The notes under the pieces are model-generated. The model ran no database searches and was not told where the DNA came from. It saw nothing but the letters and a program-made list of their open reading frames with translations. A program made the translations under genes and the position numbers. From positions 1 to 7,090 of the forward strand of contig JAGVUS010000025.1 of assembly GCA_019136175.1 (NCBI GenBank): 7,090 bases of DNA, read 5' to 3'. The DNA is from Chloroflexota bacterium (lineage in GTDB: Bacteria > Chloroflexota > Anaerolineae > Anaerolineales > Anaerolineaceae). This document shows positions 1 to 6,170 of this stretch, in pieces. The first letter of the stretch is position 1, and every line of letters starts with the position of its first letter.

Positions 1-222
1 GCCAGGAAGGCATTGGAAAACCGGGGATTACCCAAGGATGCACTGGAATTCCAAATGCTGTATGGCATCCGCCGGGATTTGCAGGAACTACTGGTGAGGG
101 AGGGTTATCCAGTTCGAGTGTACGTCCCATATGGCACCCATTGGTATCCATACTTTATGCGGCGGTTGGCGGAACGCCCTGCCAATGTATGGTTCTTTAT
201 CTCAAATTTCTTCCACAAGTAG
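1..222 (+). CDS. Proline dehydrogenase, C-terminal end (partial)
   Basis: Only the last 73 residues are in the window; the frame is open from base 1 to the TAG at 220-222. Proline dehydrogenase is an FAD enzyme that oxidises L-proline to pyrroline-5-carboxylate and passes electrons to the quinone pool. The visible tail has the family's end-of-barrel signatures: EFQMLYGIRRDL (residues 16-27 of the fragment), VRVYVPYG (38-45) and YFMRRLAERPAN (51-62). The paired arginines (54-55) match the residues that bind the proline carboxylate in the PutA/PRODH family. The protein ends 11 residues after this motif, so it is the stand-alone form and not a PutA fusion with P5C dehydrogenase. The next gene starts 10 bases downstream, so the two are probably co-transcribed. 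The family call is firm; the N-terminal part cannot be judged. Confidence 0.93.
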   Translation, partial: ARKALENRGLPKDALEFQMLYGIRRDLQELLVREGYPVRVYVPYGTHWYPYFMRRLAERPANVWFFISNFFHK

Positions 223-232
223 AGGTTGGCAG

Positions 233-958
233 ATGGAAGATCAACCGCGGCTGGCAATTGTCACCGGGGCTGCAGTTCGCTTGGGACGGGCAATAGCCAC
301 AGGGCTTGCCCGGGATGGATATGCAATTGGATTGCATTATTACCGTTCTTCCTTCCAGGCTGAAGAAACTGCTGAAGAAATCCGTTCCCTGGGGGTTCCA
401 GTTTTTTTGCTCCCGGCAAATCTGGAGGATCCGGGGCAAATTCAACAGATGTTCCTGGAGATTGATAAAATTCCAATCCCTCTCCGGGTGCTTGTAAATT
501 CAGCTGGAATTATGTTGCACCGCAATCTGACAGAGTGTTCATTGGAGAATTGGGATCATCTGATGCAATTGAACCTGCGGGCTCCCTGGTTGTGTGGTAT
601 AGAGGCAGCAAAACGGATGACGGATGGCAGCTGTATCATCAATATTACCGATACCGGGGTGGAAAAAAACTGGACCGGATATGGACCCTACCTGGTCAGC
701 AAATCCGGGTTGGACACTTTGACGAAACTGATGGCAAAAGAATTTGCCCCCCGCATCCGGGTCAATGCAGTTGCTCCAGGGTTTATCCTTCCCCCTCCTG
801 GCTTTGAACAGGAGAGATGGGATCAATTGGTACAAAAATCACCAGCCGGACGCAGCGGGAGTGAAAATGATGTAGTGGAAGCAGTTCAATTCCTGGTCCA
901 AAATACATTTGTTACCGGTGAAACCCTGGTCGTGGATGGCGGATACAGGCTTGTCTAA
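233..958 (+). CDS. Short-chain dehydrogenase/reductase, pteridine reductase (PTR1/FolM)-like
   Basis: This is a 241-residue NAD(P)H-dependent reductase with a Rossmann fold. The N-terminal cofactor loop is TGAAVRLG (11-18), followed by HYYRSS (35-40), which resembles the NADPH-binding HYRS-type segment of pteridine reductases. NSAG is at 89-92. Classical SDR enzymes have a catalytic Ser; here the position is Asp140 (IINITD), followed by Tyr153 and Lys157. The Asp-to-Tyr spacing of 13 residues is the same as Asp181/Tyr194/Lys198 of Leishmania PTR1 and as in E. coli FolM. The C-terminus has VNAVAPG (177-183) and VTGETLVVDGG. A pterin or dihydropterin substrate is therefore likely, though other SDR substrates remain possible. 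ATG 233 was chosen because AGAGG (221-225) lies 7 bases upstream; an in-frame ATG at 131 would overlap the proline dehydrogenase gene by 92 bases and add 34 residues unlike any SDR. Confidence 0.88.
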   Translation: MEDQPRLAIVTGAAVRLGRAIATGLARDGYAIGLHYYRSSFQAEETAEEIRSLGVPVFLLPANLEDPGQIQQMFLEIDKIPIPLRVLVNSAGIMLHRNLTECSLENWDHLMQLNLRAPWLCGIEAAKRMTDGSCIINITDTGVEKNWTGYGPYLVSKSGLDTLTKLMAKEFAPRIRVNAVAPGFILPPPGFEQERWDQLVQKSPAGRSGSENDVVEAVQFLVQNTFVTGETLVVDGGYRLV

Positions 959-967
959 GGTGGAATA

Positions 968-1864
968 ATGGAAGAATCCCCCAGTAATTTATTGAATTTT
1001 CTGGTTCGCTGGATTCATCCCTGGCAATTATTGGCGGGCTTGGCATTTTATTGCCTGGGAGTTGGAGTCGGGTACTATACCGGGTTTCCGATCGACGCTG
1101 GCGTGTTCTGGATTGGTTTGTCGATTATTATCTCGCTGCTCCTATCCTGGCAATACATTAAGGGATACTATGCACTGTTGTTTTTACCCGTAAACCGGAA
1201 GCGGACCAACCTGCAAACCAAGCGAATTCATGAAAGCGGGTTGTTGCTTGTCATCTTTACCTTCCTGGCGATCGGTGCCGTGCTGACTGTGATACTTTTT
1301 GCCCGCGAGAAAATGAACCTGCCAGCACTGGTAATCATCGGAATGGCGTTACTGCTGGTATTTTTCGATGCAATTCCACCATTCGGGCTGGCTTCCCGCG
1401 GGTATGGAGAGGTTACCCGGGCGGTTATCATCGCCAACCTGATCCCAGCGCTTGGTTTGACGTTGCAGTCCCCTTCCTTTTTGCCTTTTTTAATGAAATT
1501 GGTTTTTCCATTGACATTGTTGATCCTGGCGATTGAATTGGCAATTTCCCTGGAAGGGTATGGACAGGATTTATCCACTGGAAGGCTGACCTTGATGGTC
1601 CGCATTGGCTGGGAACGGGGTATTCCTCTTCACAATATCCTGATCCTGGCGTTTTATCTTCTTATTGGTGTGGCTGTCCTGACCGGGCTTCCCTGGTCGT
1701 TAAGCTGGCCTGTTTTACTGACCCTGCCGGTTGGGTTATTTCTCATCTGGCAAATGCTGCAACTGGCTGCGGGTGCAAAGCCGCGCTGGAAACTGTTGCG
1801 GTATACAGCGGTTGGTTTGCTGGTTGTGATACTCTACCTTTATATGTTTGGATTATGGATATAG
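968..1864 (+). CDS. UbiA-superfamily-like integral membrane protein with degenerate Asp-rich motifs
   Basis: This 298-residue protein is very hydrophobic, with about eight or nine predicted membrane segments. Several features fit the MenA/UbiA prenyltransferase fold: an N-terminal WIHPWQLL (15-22) like the usual xxRPxtL start, PPFGLASRGYGEV (137-149) matching the MenA-type PxxLxYRGxGE loop, and LEGYGQDLSTGRLTLMVRIG (195-214) in place of the second motif DxEGDxxxGxxTLxVxLG. Known family members attach isoprenoid chains to aromatic acceptors at the membrane using two Asp-rich, Mg-binding motifs. Here the first motif (NDxxD) is absent near residues 61-80, and the second keeps only part of its residues (Asp201). 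It may be a non-catalytic or functionally shifted relative. The start is supported by AAGGTGG at 957-963, which overlaps the preceding stop. Substrate and function are unknown. Confidence 0.72.
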   Translation: MEESPSNLLNFLVRWIHPWQLLAGLAFYCLGVGVGYYTGFPIDAGVFWIGLSIIISLLLSWQYIKGYYALLFLPVNRKRTNLQTKRIHESGLLLVIFTFLAIGAVLTVILFAREKMNLPALVIIGMALLLVFFDAIPPFGLASRGYGEVTRAVIIANLIPALGLTLQSPSFLPFLMKLVFPLTLLILAIELAISLEGYGQDLSTGRLTLMVRIGWERGIPLHNILILAFYLLIGVAVLTGLPWSLSWPVLLTLPVGLFLIWQMLQLAAGAKPRWKLLRYTAVGLLVVILYLYMFGLWI

Positions 1865-1867
1865 ACC

Positions 1868-3109
1868 ATGCCTGAATTTATTCAACTTATTCCTCCACAA
1901 GATGCGCTTGCTCGATGGTTTGAGGCTTTGGGTTTACCGGATTTATCACATGAAGAATTGGAAACCATCCACTCATTAAACCGGGTGACCGCTGAGGATG
2001 TGATTGCCCAGGAACCCCTGCCCGCATTTCATCGCACAAACGTGGATGGATATGCAGTTCGGGCAGCCGATACGCATGGTGCCAGCGAGTCCCTCCCAGT
2101 CTACCTGCGAATTGTGGGGGAAGTTCCGATGGGGGATGCCCCGCGGTTTCAAGTTTCGCTTGGTGAAGCTGCCCTGATTCATACTGGCGGAATGCTTCCT
2201 GAAGGTGCAGATGCAGTGGTCATGTTGGAGCAAACCCAGACCTCGCGAATGGATGAAATTGAGGTATATAAAGCTGTTGGACATGGCGAAAATGTCCTGT
2301 TCAAGGGGGAGGATGTGGAAGTGGGGCAGATGGTGGTCCCTGCCGGAGTACGTTTACGACCAGAGGAAATTGGTGGGTTACTTGCCCTGGGGATTACCAG
2401 AGTAAAAATCAGACCATTGCCCAGGGTCGGAATCATTTCCAGCGGAGACGAGGTGATCCCTCCGCATCATGTCCCCAAGCCCGGACAGGTGCGGGATATC
2501 AATAGCTATACACTGGCAAGCCTGGTTGAAAAAGTTGGTGGTACTCCTCAATTTTTGGGAATCATCCCCGATTCTCCTGATATATTGGAAGAACGACTGG
2601 CGTATGCCCTGCGGAATAATGACATGGTGTTGATTACGGCAGGTTCCTCTGCCAGCACGCGGGACTTTACAGCTTCAGTGATTGCAAGGATGGGGAAACC
2701 GGGCGTATTGGTGCACGGGGTTAATATCAAGCCGGGAAAGCCCACCATCCTGGCGGTTTGTGACGGAAAACCGGTCATTGGCATGCCGGGAAACCCGGTC
2801 AGTGCTCTGGTAATTGCCCATCTTTTTGTCCAACCCATGGTTGAATTCCTGTCGGGACTGCGGCTGGGGCGTCCAGTACCTTCTCTGTCAGCCAGGTTGA
2901 GCGTTAATATTGCATCCCAAGCGGGACGAGAGGATTACATACCGGTTCGCGTCATAAGAGAAGGGAATGGGTATGCAGCAGAGCCCATTTTTTACAAAAG
3001 CAATTTCATTTTTACCCTGGCAAGTGCCGATGGATTAATCCGGATCCCACCCGATGCAACCGGGATTTCTGCTGGTGAACCCGTTGAAGTTTTGTTTTTG
3101 AGAAATTGA
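1868..3109 (+). CDS. moeA: Molybdopterin molybdenumtransferase MoeA (paralogue 1)
   Basis: MoeA inserts molybdate (or, in some lineages, tungstate) into adenylylated molybdopterin to finish the molybdenum cofactor in the cytoplasm. The 413-residue length is normal. Motifs in order: NVDGYAVR (58-65, Asp60 equivalent to E. coli Asp59), HTGGMLPEGADAVVMLEQ (105-122, Asp115 equivalent to Asp142), the molybdopterin-binding loop AGSSASTRDFT (258-268, Asp266 equivalent to Asp228), HGVNIKPGKP (283-292) and MPGNPVSAL (306-314). The remaining C-terminal part matches MoeA domain IV. One oddity is Ser263, which replaces the second glycine of the GxSxGxxD loop. The ATG lies 3 bases after the previous stop with only a weak GGAT upstream, so translation is probably coupled to the UbiA-like gene. 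The family assignment is firm; which metal it handles cannot be read from the sequence. Confidence 0.95.
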   Translation: MPEFIQLIPPQDALARWFEALGLPDLSHEELETIHSLNRVTAEDVIAQEPLPAFHRTNVDGYAVRAADTHGASESLPVYLRIVGEVPMGDAPRFQVSLGEAALIHTGGMLPEGADAVVMLEQTQTSRMDEIEVYKAVGHGENVLFKGEDVEVGQMVVPAGVRLRPEEIGGLLALGITRVKIRPLPRVGIISSGDEVIPPHHVPKPGQVRDINSYTLASLVEKVGGTPQFLGIIPDSPDILEERLAYALRNNDMVLITAGSSASTRDFTASVIARMGKPGVLVHGVNIKPGKPTILAVCDGKPVIGMPGNPVSALVIAHLFVQPMVEFLSGLRLGRPVPSLSARLSVNIASQAGREDYIPVRVIREGNGYAAEPIFYKSNFIFTLASADGLIRIPPDATGISAGEPVEVLFLRN

Positions 3110-3114
3110 AAGGA
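3109..3114 (+). promoter_or_regulatory. Ribosome binding site AAAGGA that sets the second moeA start
   Basis: AAAGGA lies 6 bases before ATG 3121. It shares its first base with the stop codon of the upstream moeA (TGA 3107-3109). A TTG at 3106 opens the same frame five codons earlier, but it would overlap that stop and has no Shine-Dalgarno at a usable distance, so ATG 3121 is preferred. Confidence 0.7.
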
Positions 3115-3120
3115 ATTGGC

Positions 3121-5064
3121 ATGGTTTTGTACCTTCACGACATCCCGCTCGAAAAAGCACAGAGCGCGTTCTATTCCGAGCTTGAAAATCATCACCTTGC
3201 TGCCCGGTTGGGTGTGGAAGAAGTCCCATTGGACGAACACGCTCTTGGCAGGGTGCTGGCAGAACCAATTTGGGCAAAAATTTCCTCTCCCCATTATCAT
3301 GCCTCCGCCATGGATGGTTTTGCTGTCCGGTCAGGGGAAACGATCGGTGCTCTTCCGGGTAAGCCCATTACGCTCACGCTGACGGATCAGGCGGTCTACG
3401 TGGATACCGGTGACCCCCTGCCGGATTGGGCGGATGCGGTGGTTCCAATTGAACTGGTTGAGCCTGTCGGCGGGAATGATCCCCGCCACCCTGACGCAAT
3501 TCGCCTGCGTGCGTCCCTTACACCGTGGAGTCATATTCGCCCATTGGGAGAGGATATTGTTGCCACCCAACTGGTCCTTGCGGCAGGGCATGTCCTGCGC
3601 CCGGTTGACCTGGGCGCCCTGGCATCCAGTGGATCTCAAACCCTTCTGGTAGCGAGAAAACCCCGGGTGGCAATTCTGCCAACGGGAACAGAACTTGTGC
3701 CAATGGGTACGGTCCTCAGAAAAGGGGATATCGTTGAGTCAAATTCCATTGTGCTGGCAGGTCAAATATTGGATTGGGGTGCTGAGCCGCACCGCCTGGA
3801 AATTACACCGGATGATTTTAACCTGCTGTGCAACCGGATTCAGCAGGCAGCAGACACTCATGACCTTGTCTTGGTAAATGCCGGATCTTCAGCAGGATCA
3901 GAGGATTTTACTGCCCGGATTGTAGAAAAAACGGGCAAATTGCTGGTACATGGTGTTGCCGTACGTCCAGGTCATCCGGTTATTCTTGGCATGATCCGGC
4001 GATCGGATCAAAATTCCTGGGTGCCAGTTGTTGGTGTGCCGGGGTACCCTGTATCGGCTGCGCTGACGGGGGAAATTTTCGTAAAACCGTTGATTGCTAT
4101 TTGGTTGGGAAAGACCCCGGATCAACCGGAAGAAATCACAGCCCACCTTACCCGAAAAATCACATCTCCGCCGGGGGATGATGATTTTGTGCGTGTGGTT
4201 GTTGGCAGGGTGGGGGAGCGGATGCTGGCGGCTCCACTCAACCGGGGCGCTGGAACAATCACATCACTGGTACGGGCGGATGGAATAACGATGATCCCAC
4301 GGGGTGTTCAGGGATATGATGCCGGTCAACCCGTTCAAGTGCGATTGTATCGGTCCCAGGATCAAATTCGGCGAACCATCTTTGCCATTGGTTCCCACGA
4401 TATGACCTTGGACTTGTTGGCATCGGCGTTGGAGAGCCGGGGCAGGAGGCTGGTTTCTGCAAATGTTGGCAGCCAGGGTGGATTGGTGGCAATCCGCCGG
4501 GGGGAAACGCATATGGCAGGATGTCATCTACTTGATCCGGATTCCGGTGTTTACAACCTGGCGGCAGTCAAGGAATATTTGCCGGAAATGGATGTGAAGA
4601 TCGTCCGGTGGGTACAGCGTCAGCAGGGATTGATTGTTGCAAGGGGAAATCCAAAGGATATCCATGGTCTGGAGGACCTGGAAAAACCGGGTGTATCCTT
4701 TGTGAATCGCCAGCGCGGTGCGGGAACACGCGTTTTACTGGATTTTCAACTCAAGCAATTGGGGATTGATGCTGCTTCCATTTTGGGCTATGAGCGGGAA
4801 GAGTTTACTCACCTGGCTGTGGCGGCTGCAATTGCATCAGGGCGCGCTGATTGCGGTATGGGAATTGCCGCTGCAGCAGAAGCGCTTGACCTTGATTTCA
4901 TCCCGCTATATCACGAGGATTATGACCTGGTTATGCCGCGGGAATTTTTTGATAGTGGTTTCCTGGATCCCATTTTTGACCTGATGGCGGATGTGAACTT
5001 TAGACAATCCATTGCAGTAATGGCAGGATATGATGTATCGTTAATGGGAACAGTCATTTTGTAA
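3121..5064 (+). CDS. moeA: MoeA fused to C-terminal PBP-like domain (paralogue 2)
   Basis: This 647-residue protein has a full MoeA part (about 1-410) followed by a PBP-like domain (about 418-640). MoeA motifs: MDGFAVR (64-70, Asp65), TGDPLPDWADAVVPIE (96-111, Asp105), NAGSSAGSEDFT (253-264, Asp262), HGVAVRPGHP (278-287) and VPGYPVSAAL (306-315). The last has Tyr309 where paralogue 1 and E. coli MoeA have Asn. The C-terminal domain shows GSHDMTLDLLA (424-434), AGCHLLDPDSG (466-476), NRQRGAGTR (529-537) and ASGRADCGMGI (572-582). These match the periplasmic-binding-protein-like fold (Pfam PBP_like type) that is fused to MoeA or to ModE-like helix-turn-helix domains in archaea and anaerobic bacteria. 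There is no signal peptide, so the fused domain is cytoplasmic. It may bind the metal oxyanion or a cofactor intermediate, but its ligand is not known to me. Confidence 0.92.
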   Translation: MVLYLHDIPLEKAQSAFYSELENHHLAARLGVEEVPLDEHALGRVLAEPIWAKISSPHYHASAMDGFAVRSGETIGALPGKPITLTLTDQAVYVDTGDPLPDWADAVVPIELVEPVGGNDPRHPDAIRLRASLTPWSHIRPLGEDIVATQLVLAAGHVLRPVDLGALASSGSQTLLVARKPRVAILPTGTELVPMGTVLRKGDIVESNSIVLAGQILDWGAEPHRLEITPDDFNLLCNRIQQAADTHDLVLVNAGSSAGSEDFTARIVEKTGKLLVHGVAVRPGHPVILGMIRRSDQNSWVPVVGVPGYPVSAALTGEIFVKPLIAIWLGKTPDQPEEITAHLTRKITSPPGDDDFVRVVVGRVGERMLAAPLNRGAGTITSLVRADGITMIPRGVQGYDAGQPVQVRLYRSQDQIRRTIFAIGSHDMTLDLLASALESRGRRLVSANVGSQGGLVAIRRGETHMAGCHLLDPDSGVYNLAAVKEYLPEMDVKIVRWVQRQQGLIVARGNPKDIHGLEDLEKPGVSFVNRQRGAGTRVLLDFQLKQLGIDAASILGYEREEFTHLAVAAAIASGRADCGMGIAAAAEALDLDFIPLYHEDYDLVMPREFFDSGFLDPIFDLMADVNFRQSIAVMAGYDVSLMGTVIL

Positions 5065-5070
5065 GTATTG

Positions 5071-5076
5071 AGGAGG
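5071..5076 (+). promoter_or_regulatory. Strong Shine-Dalgarno AGGAGG for bcp
   Basis: A perfect AGGAGG lies 5 bases before ATG 5082. It is the best ribosome-binding site in the window, so the peroxiredoxin may be translated more strongly than the genes before it. Confidence 0.85.
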
Positions 5077-5081
5077 TTATC

Positions 5082-5540
5082 ATGCCACTGGAAGCCAACC
5101 AACCTGCACCTGAATTTTCCCTGCTCGATGAGACCGGGACTGAGCAAACATTATCGGCTTATCGGGGAAAATGGGTTGTCCTGTATTTTTATCCAAAAGA
5201 TGACACCCCTGGTTGCACAACCGAGGCATGTAGCTTTCGGGATGGGTATGGGGAATATGCCCGTGCGGGAGTGGTGATCCTGGGTGTCAGCCCGGATTCT
5301 CCCAAGTCCCATGCAAAATTTAAGGAGAAACATGCACTTCCTTTTACCCTGCTATCTGACACGGATCATGTGGTTTGTGAGTTGTATGGAGTTTGGGGCA
5401 GGAAAAAGTTCATGGGACGCGAGTATGATGGCGTCTTCCGCACGACCTTTTTGATTAACCCGGAGGGTATCATTGTGAAAACGTTTAACAATGTAAAACC
5501 CGACGGTCATGCGACCGAAGTGCTTTCTGCCATCATTTGA
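5082..5540 (+). CDS. bcp: Thioredoxin-dependent peroxiredoxin, Bcp/PrxQ type
   Basis: A 152-residue cytoplasmic thiol peroxidase that reduces hydrogen peroxide and organic hydroperoxides and is recycled by thioredoxin. The active-site stretch YPKDDTPGCTTEAC (37-50) gives Pro38, Thr42 and peroxidatic Cys45. Cys50, five residues on, is the resolving cysteine of the classic PrxQ intramolecular pair. Arg120 (FRTTFLI) is the conserved arginine that activates the peroxidatic thiol. The start APEFSLLDETG and GVSPDSPKSHAKF (68-80) are typical of the family, and the length is normal. A third cysteine (Cys99) lies outside the known catalytic pair. It is the last gene of the probable operon, 17 bases after moeA-PBP, and it converges on the rrf2-family gene 17 bases downstream. 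Its presence suggests protection of oxygen-sensitive enzymes, but that link is inferred. Confidence 0.96.
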   Translation: MPLEANQPAPEFSLLDETGTEQTLSAYRGKWVVLYFYPKDDTPGCTTEACSFRDGYGEYARAGVVILGVSPDSPKSHAKFKEKHALPFTLLSDTDHVVCELYGVWGRKKFMGREYDGVFRTTFLINPEGIIVKTFNNVKPDGHATEVLSAII

Positions 5541-5557
5541 GACCGCGCGGGGAAAAA

Positions 5558-6016
5558 TCAGCCAGCCCGGGTTTCTTCCTTGATAATCCTGTTGAACAGA
5601 GGGTTTTCGGATGGGCTGTTTAATAACATCCCTAATTTCATGCCCGTGAGATAGAGGATGATTTTATCCTGTAGATCAGCCCACATGTATTTTGCTGTGC
5701 ATTCCTCCTGGCGGACGCATGGAGTAGCGCAATCAAGGCAGGGATTCATCAAAATGGTACCTTCCAACGCAACGGTGATATCGTAGATACTGATTTCTTC
5801 TGCCGGACGGTTAAGGCGTAATCCACCCTTGGGACCCGGGGTTGCTTTCAAGAGACCAGCCTGCATCAGTGAATGACCAATTTGATGAAGGAACGGAAGT
5901 GGAATCTGCAATCGTTCTGCCAGGGTTGCAGTTGCGATGGCTTTTTCATTCTCGTTCTCAGCAAGCGTAACCATTAACTGTAAGCCATAATCAAGACGAC
6001 GACTGATTTTAAACAT
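5558..6016 (-). CDS. Rrf2-family transcriptional regulator with four-cysteine cluster
   Basis: This 152-residue protein begins MFKISRRLDYGLQLMVTLAE, the usual Rrf2 start. The winged helix-turn-helix covers about residues 25-70 (TLAERLQIPLPFLHQIGHSL, then PGPKGGLRL for the wing), followed by the SIYDITVALEG dimer helix (76-86). Cys93, Cys96, Cys100 and Cys106 (CLDCATPC, then EEC) sit where IscR, NsrR and RsrR-type members bind an Fe-S cluster, so redox, NO or iron-sulfur sensing is likely. Spacing is C-x2-C-x3-C-x5-C, compared with C-x5-C-x5-C in IscR/NsrR. The frame stays open to an ATG at 6167-6169, but that would add 51 residues unlike Rrf2 proteins. ATG 6014-6016 has GAGG 5 bases upstream and is preferred. 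Likely targets are its own promoter and the divergent cytochrome gene, by position only. Confidence 0.93.
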   Translation of the reverse strand: MFKISRRLDYGLQLMVTLAENENEKAIATATLAERLQIPLPFLHQIGHSLMQAGLLKATPGPKGGLRLNRPAEEISIYDITVALEGTILMNPCLDCATPCVRQEECTAKYMWADLQDKIILYLTGMKLGMLLNSPSENPLFNRIIKEETRAG

Positions 6017-6025
6017 GGATACCTC

Positions 6026-6043
6026 GAATAATGTTGAATAATG
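6026..6043. repeat. Direct repeat GAATAATG x2 in the rrf2-family leader
   Basis: GAATAATG occurs at 6026-6033 and again at 6036-6043, a 10-base period that places both copies on one face of the helix. The repeat lies 10 bases before the regulator's start codon and could be an autoregulatory site. It is short and AT-rich, so chance is possible. Confidence 0.35.
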
Positions 6044-6061
6044 CAAGCATACCGCATCGAA

Positions 6062-6073
6062 ATGGATATCCAT
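6062..6073. promoter_or_regulatory. Perfect 12-base palindrome ATGGATATCCAT (candidate operator)
   Basis: ATGGATATCCAT is its own reverse complement. It lies in the divergent region 46 bases upstream of the regulator start, immediately beside TTGTCA (minus strand, 6076-6081), a 5/6 match to a -35 box. Dimeric Rrf2 proteins bind imperfect palindromes, so this is a candidate operator by position. No second copy exists in the window to support it. Confidence 0.35.
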
Positions 6074-6123
6074 AGTGACAAAAATCATGCAATCAATAAA
6101 GAATTCGCCATATTCTTTACCTA

Positions 6124-6136
6124 TATAATCATGATT
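6124..6136 (+). promoter_or_regulatory. TATAAT -10-like box overlapping palindrome AATCATGATT
   Basis: TATAAT (6124-6129) is a perfect -10 hexamer on the plus strand, 73 bases upstream of the cytochrome start. No good -35 lies 16-18 bases before it. The perfect 10-base palindrome AATCATGATT (6127-6136) overlaps the box, where a bound repressor would block polymerase. AATCATG also occurs at 6083-6089, 44 bases upstream (about four helical turns). Confidence 0.35.
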
Positions 6137-6164
6137 TGCTTCTGCAATTTTCCGATTGCTGAGG

Positions 6165-6170
6165 TACAAT
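6165..6170 (+). promoter_or_regulatory. Alternative -10 box TACAAT for the cytochrome gene
   Basis: TACAAT matches the -10 consensus at 5 of 6 bases and lies 32 bases before ATG 6203. The hexamer 17 bases upstream (CTGCAA, 6142-6147) is a weak -35. This and the TATAAT at 6124 are competing candidates; the sequence does not settle which is used. Confidence 0.35.

Larger units (their letters stand above)
1..5540 (+). other. Probable operon: proline dehydrogenase, SDR, UbiA-like, moeA, moeA-PBP, bcp
   Basis: Six plus-strand genes follow one another with gaps of 10, 9, 3, 11 and 17 bases. No gap is large enough for a promoter plus terminator. Ribosome-binding sites overlap or touch the preceding stop codon at 221-225, 956-963 and 3109-3114. 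This supports one transcript, with the promoter upstream of the window. Internal promoters inside coding sequence cannot be excluded. The unit ends at the convergent rrf2-family gene. Confidence 0.65.

Noticed and set aside
131..232. N-terminal extension of the SDR gene from ATG 131
   Set aside because: It overlaps the well-supported proline dehydrogenase tail in another frame, and the added 34 residues do not resemble an SDR start. ATG 233 has a ribosome-binding site.
1228..1605. Antisense open frame of 125 codons within the UbiA-like gene
   Set aside because: It has no recognisable domain or ribosome-binding site, and it lies wholly inside a gene with clear membrane-protein character, so it is a shadow frame.
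3106..3120. TTG start for the second moeA
   Set aside because: It overlaps the previous stop codon without a suitable ribosome-binding site; ATG 3121 has AAAGGA at good spacing.
2992..3300. Antisense open frame spanning the moeA/moeA-PBP junction
   Set aside because: It covers conserved coding sequence of both MoeA proteins, and its translation shows no family features.
5541..5575. GC-rich palindromes CCGCGCGG and CCCGGG between bcp and the rrf2-family gene as a terminator
   Set aside because: Only four or five contiguous pairs can form between them, loops are poor, and no proper U tract follows on either strand.
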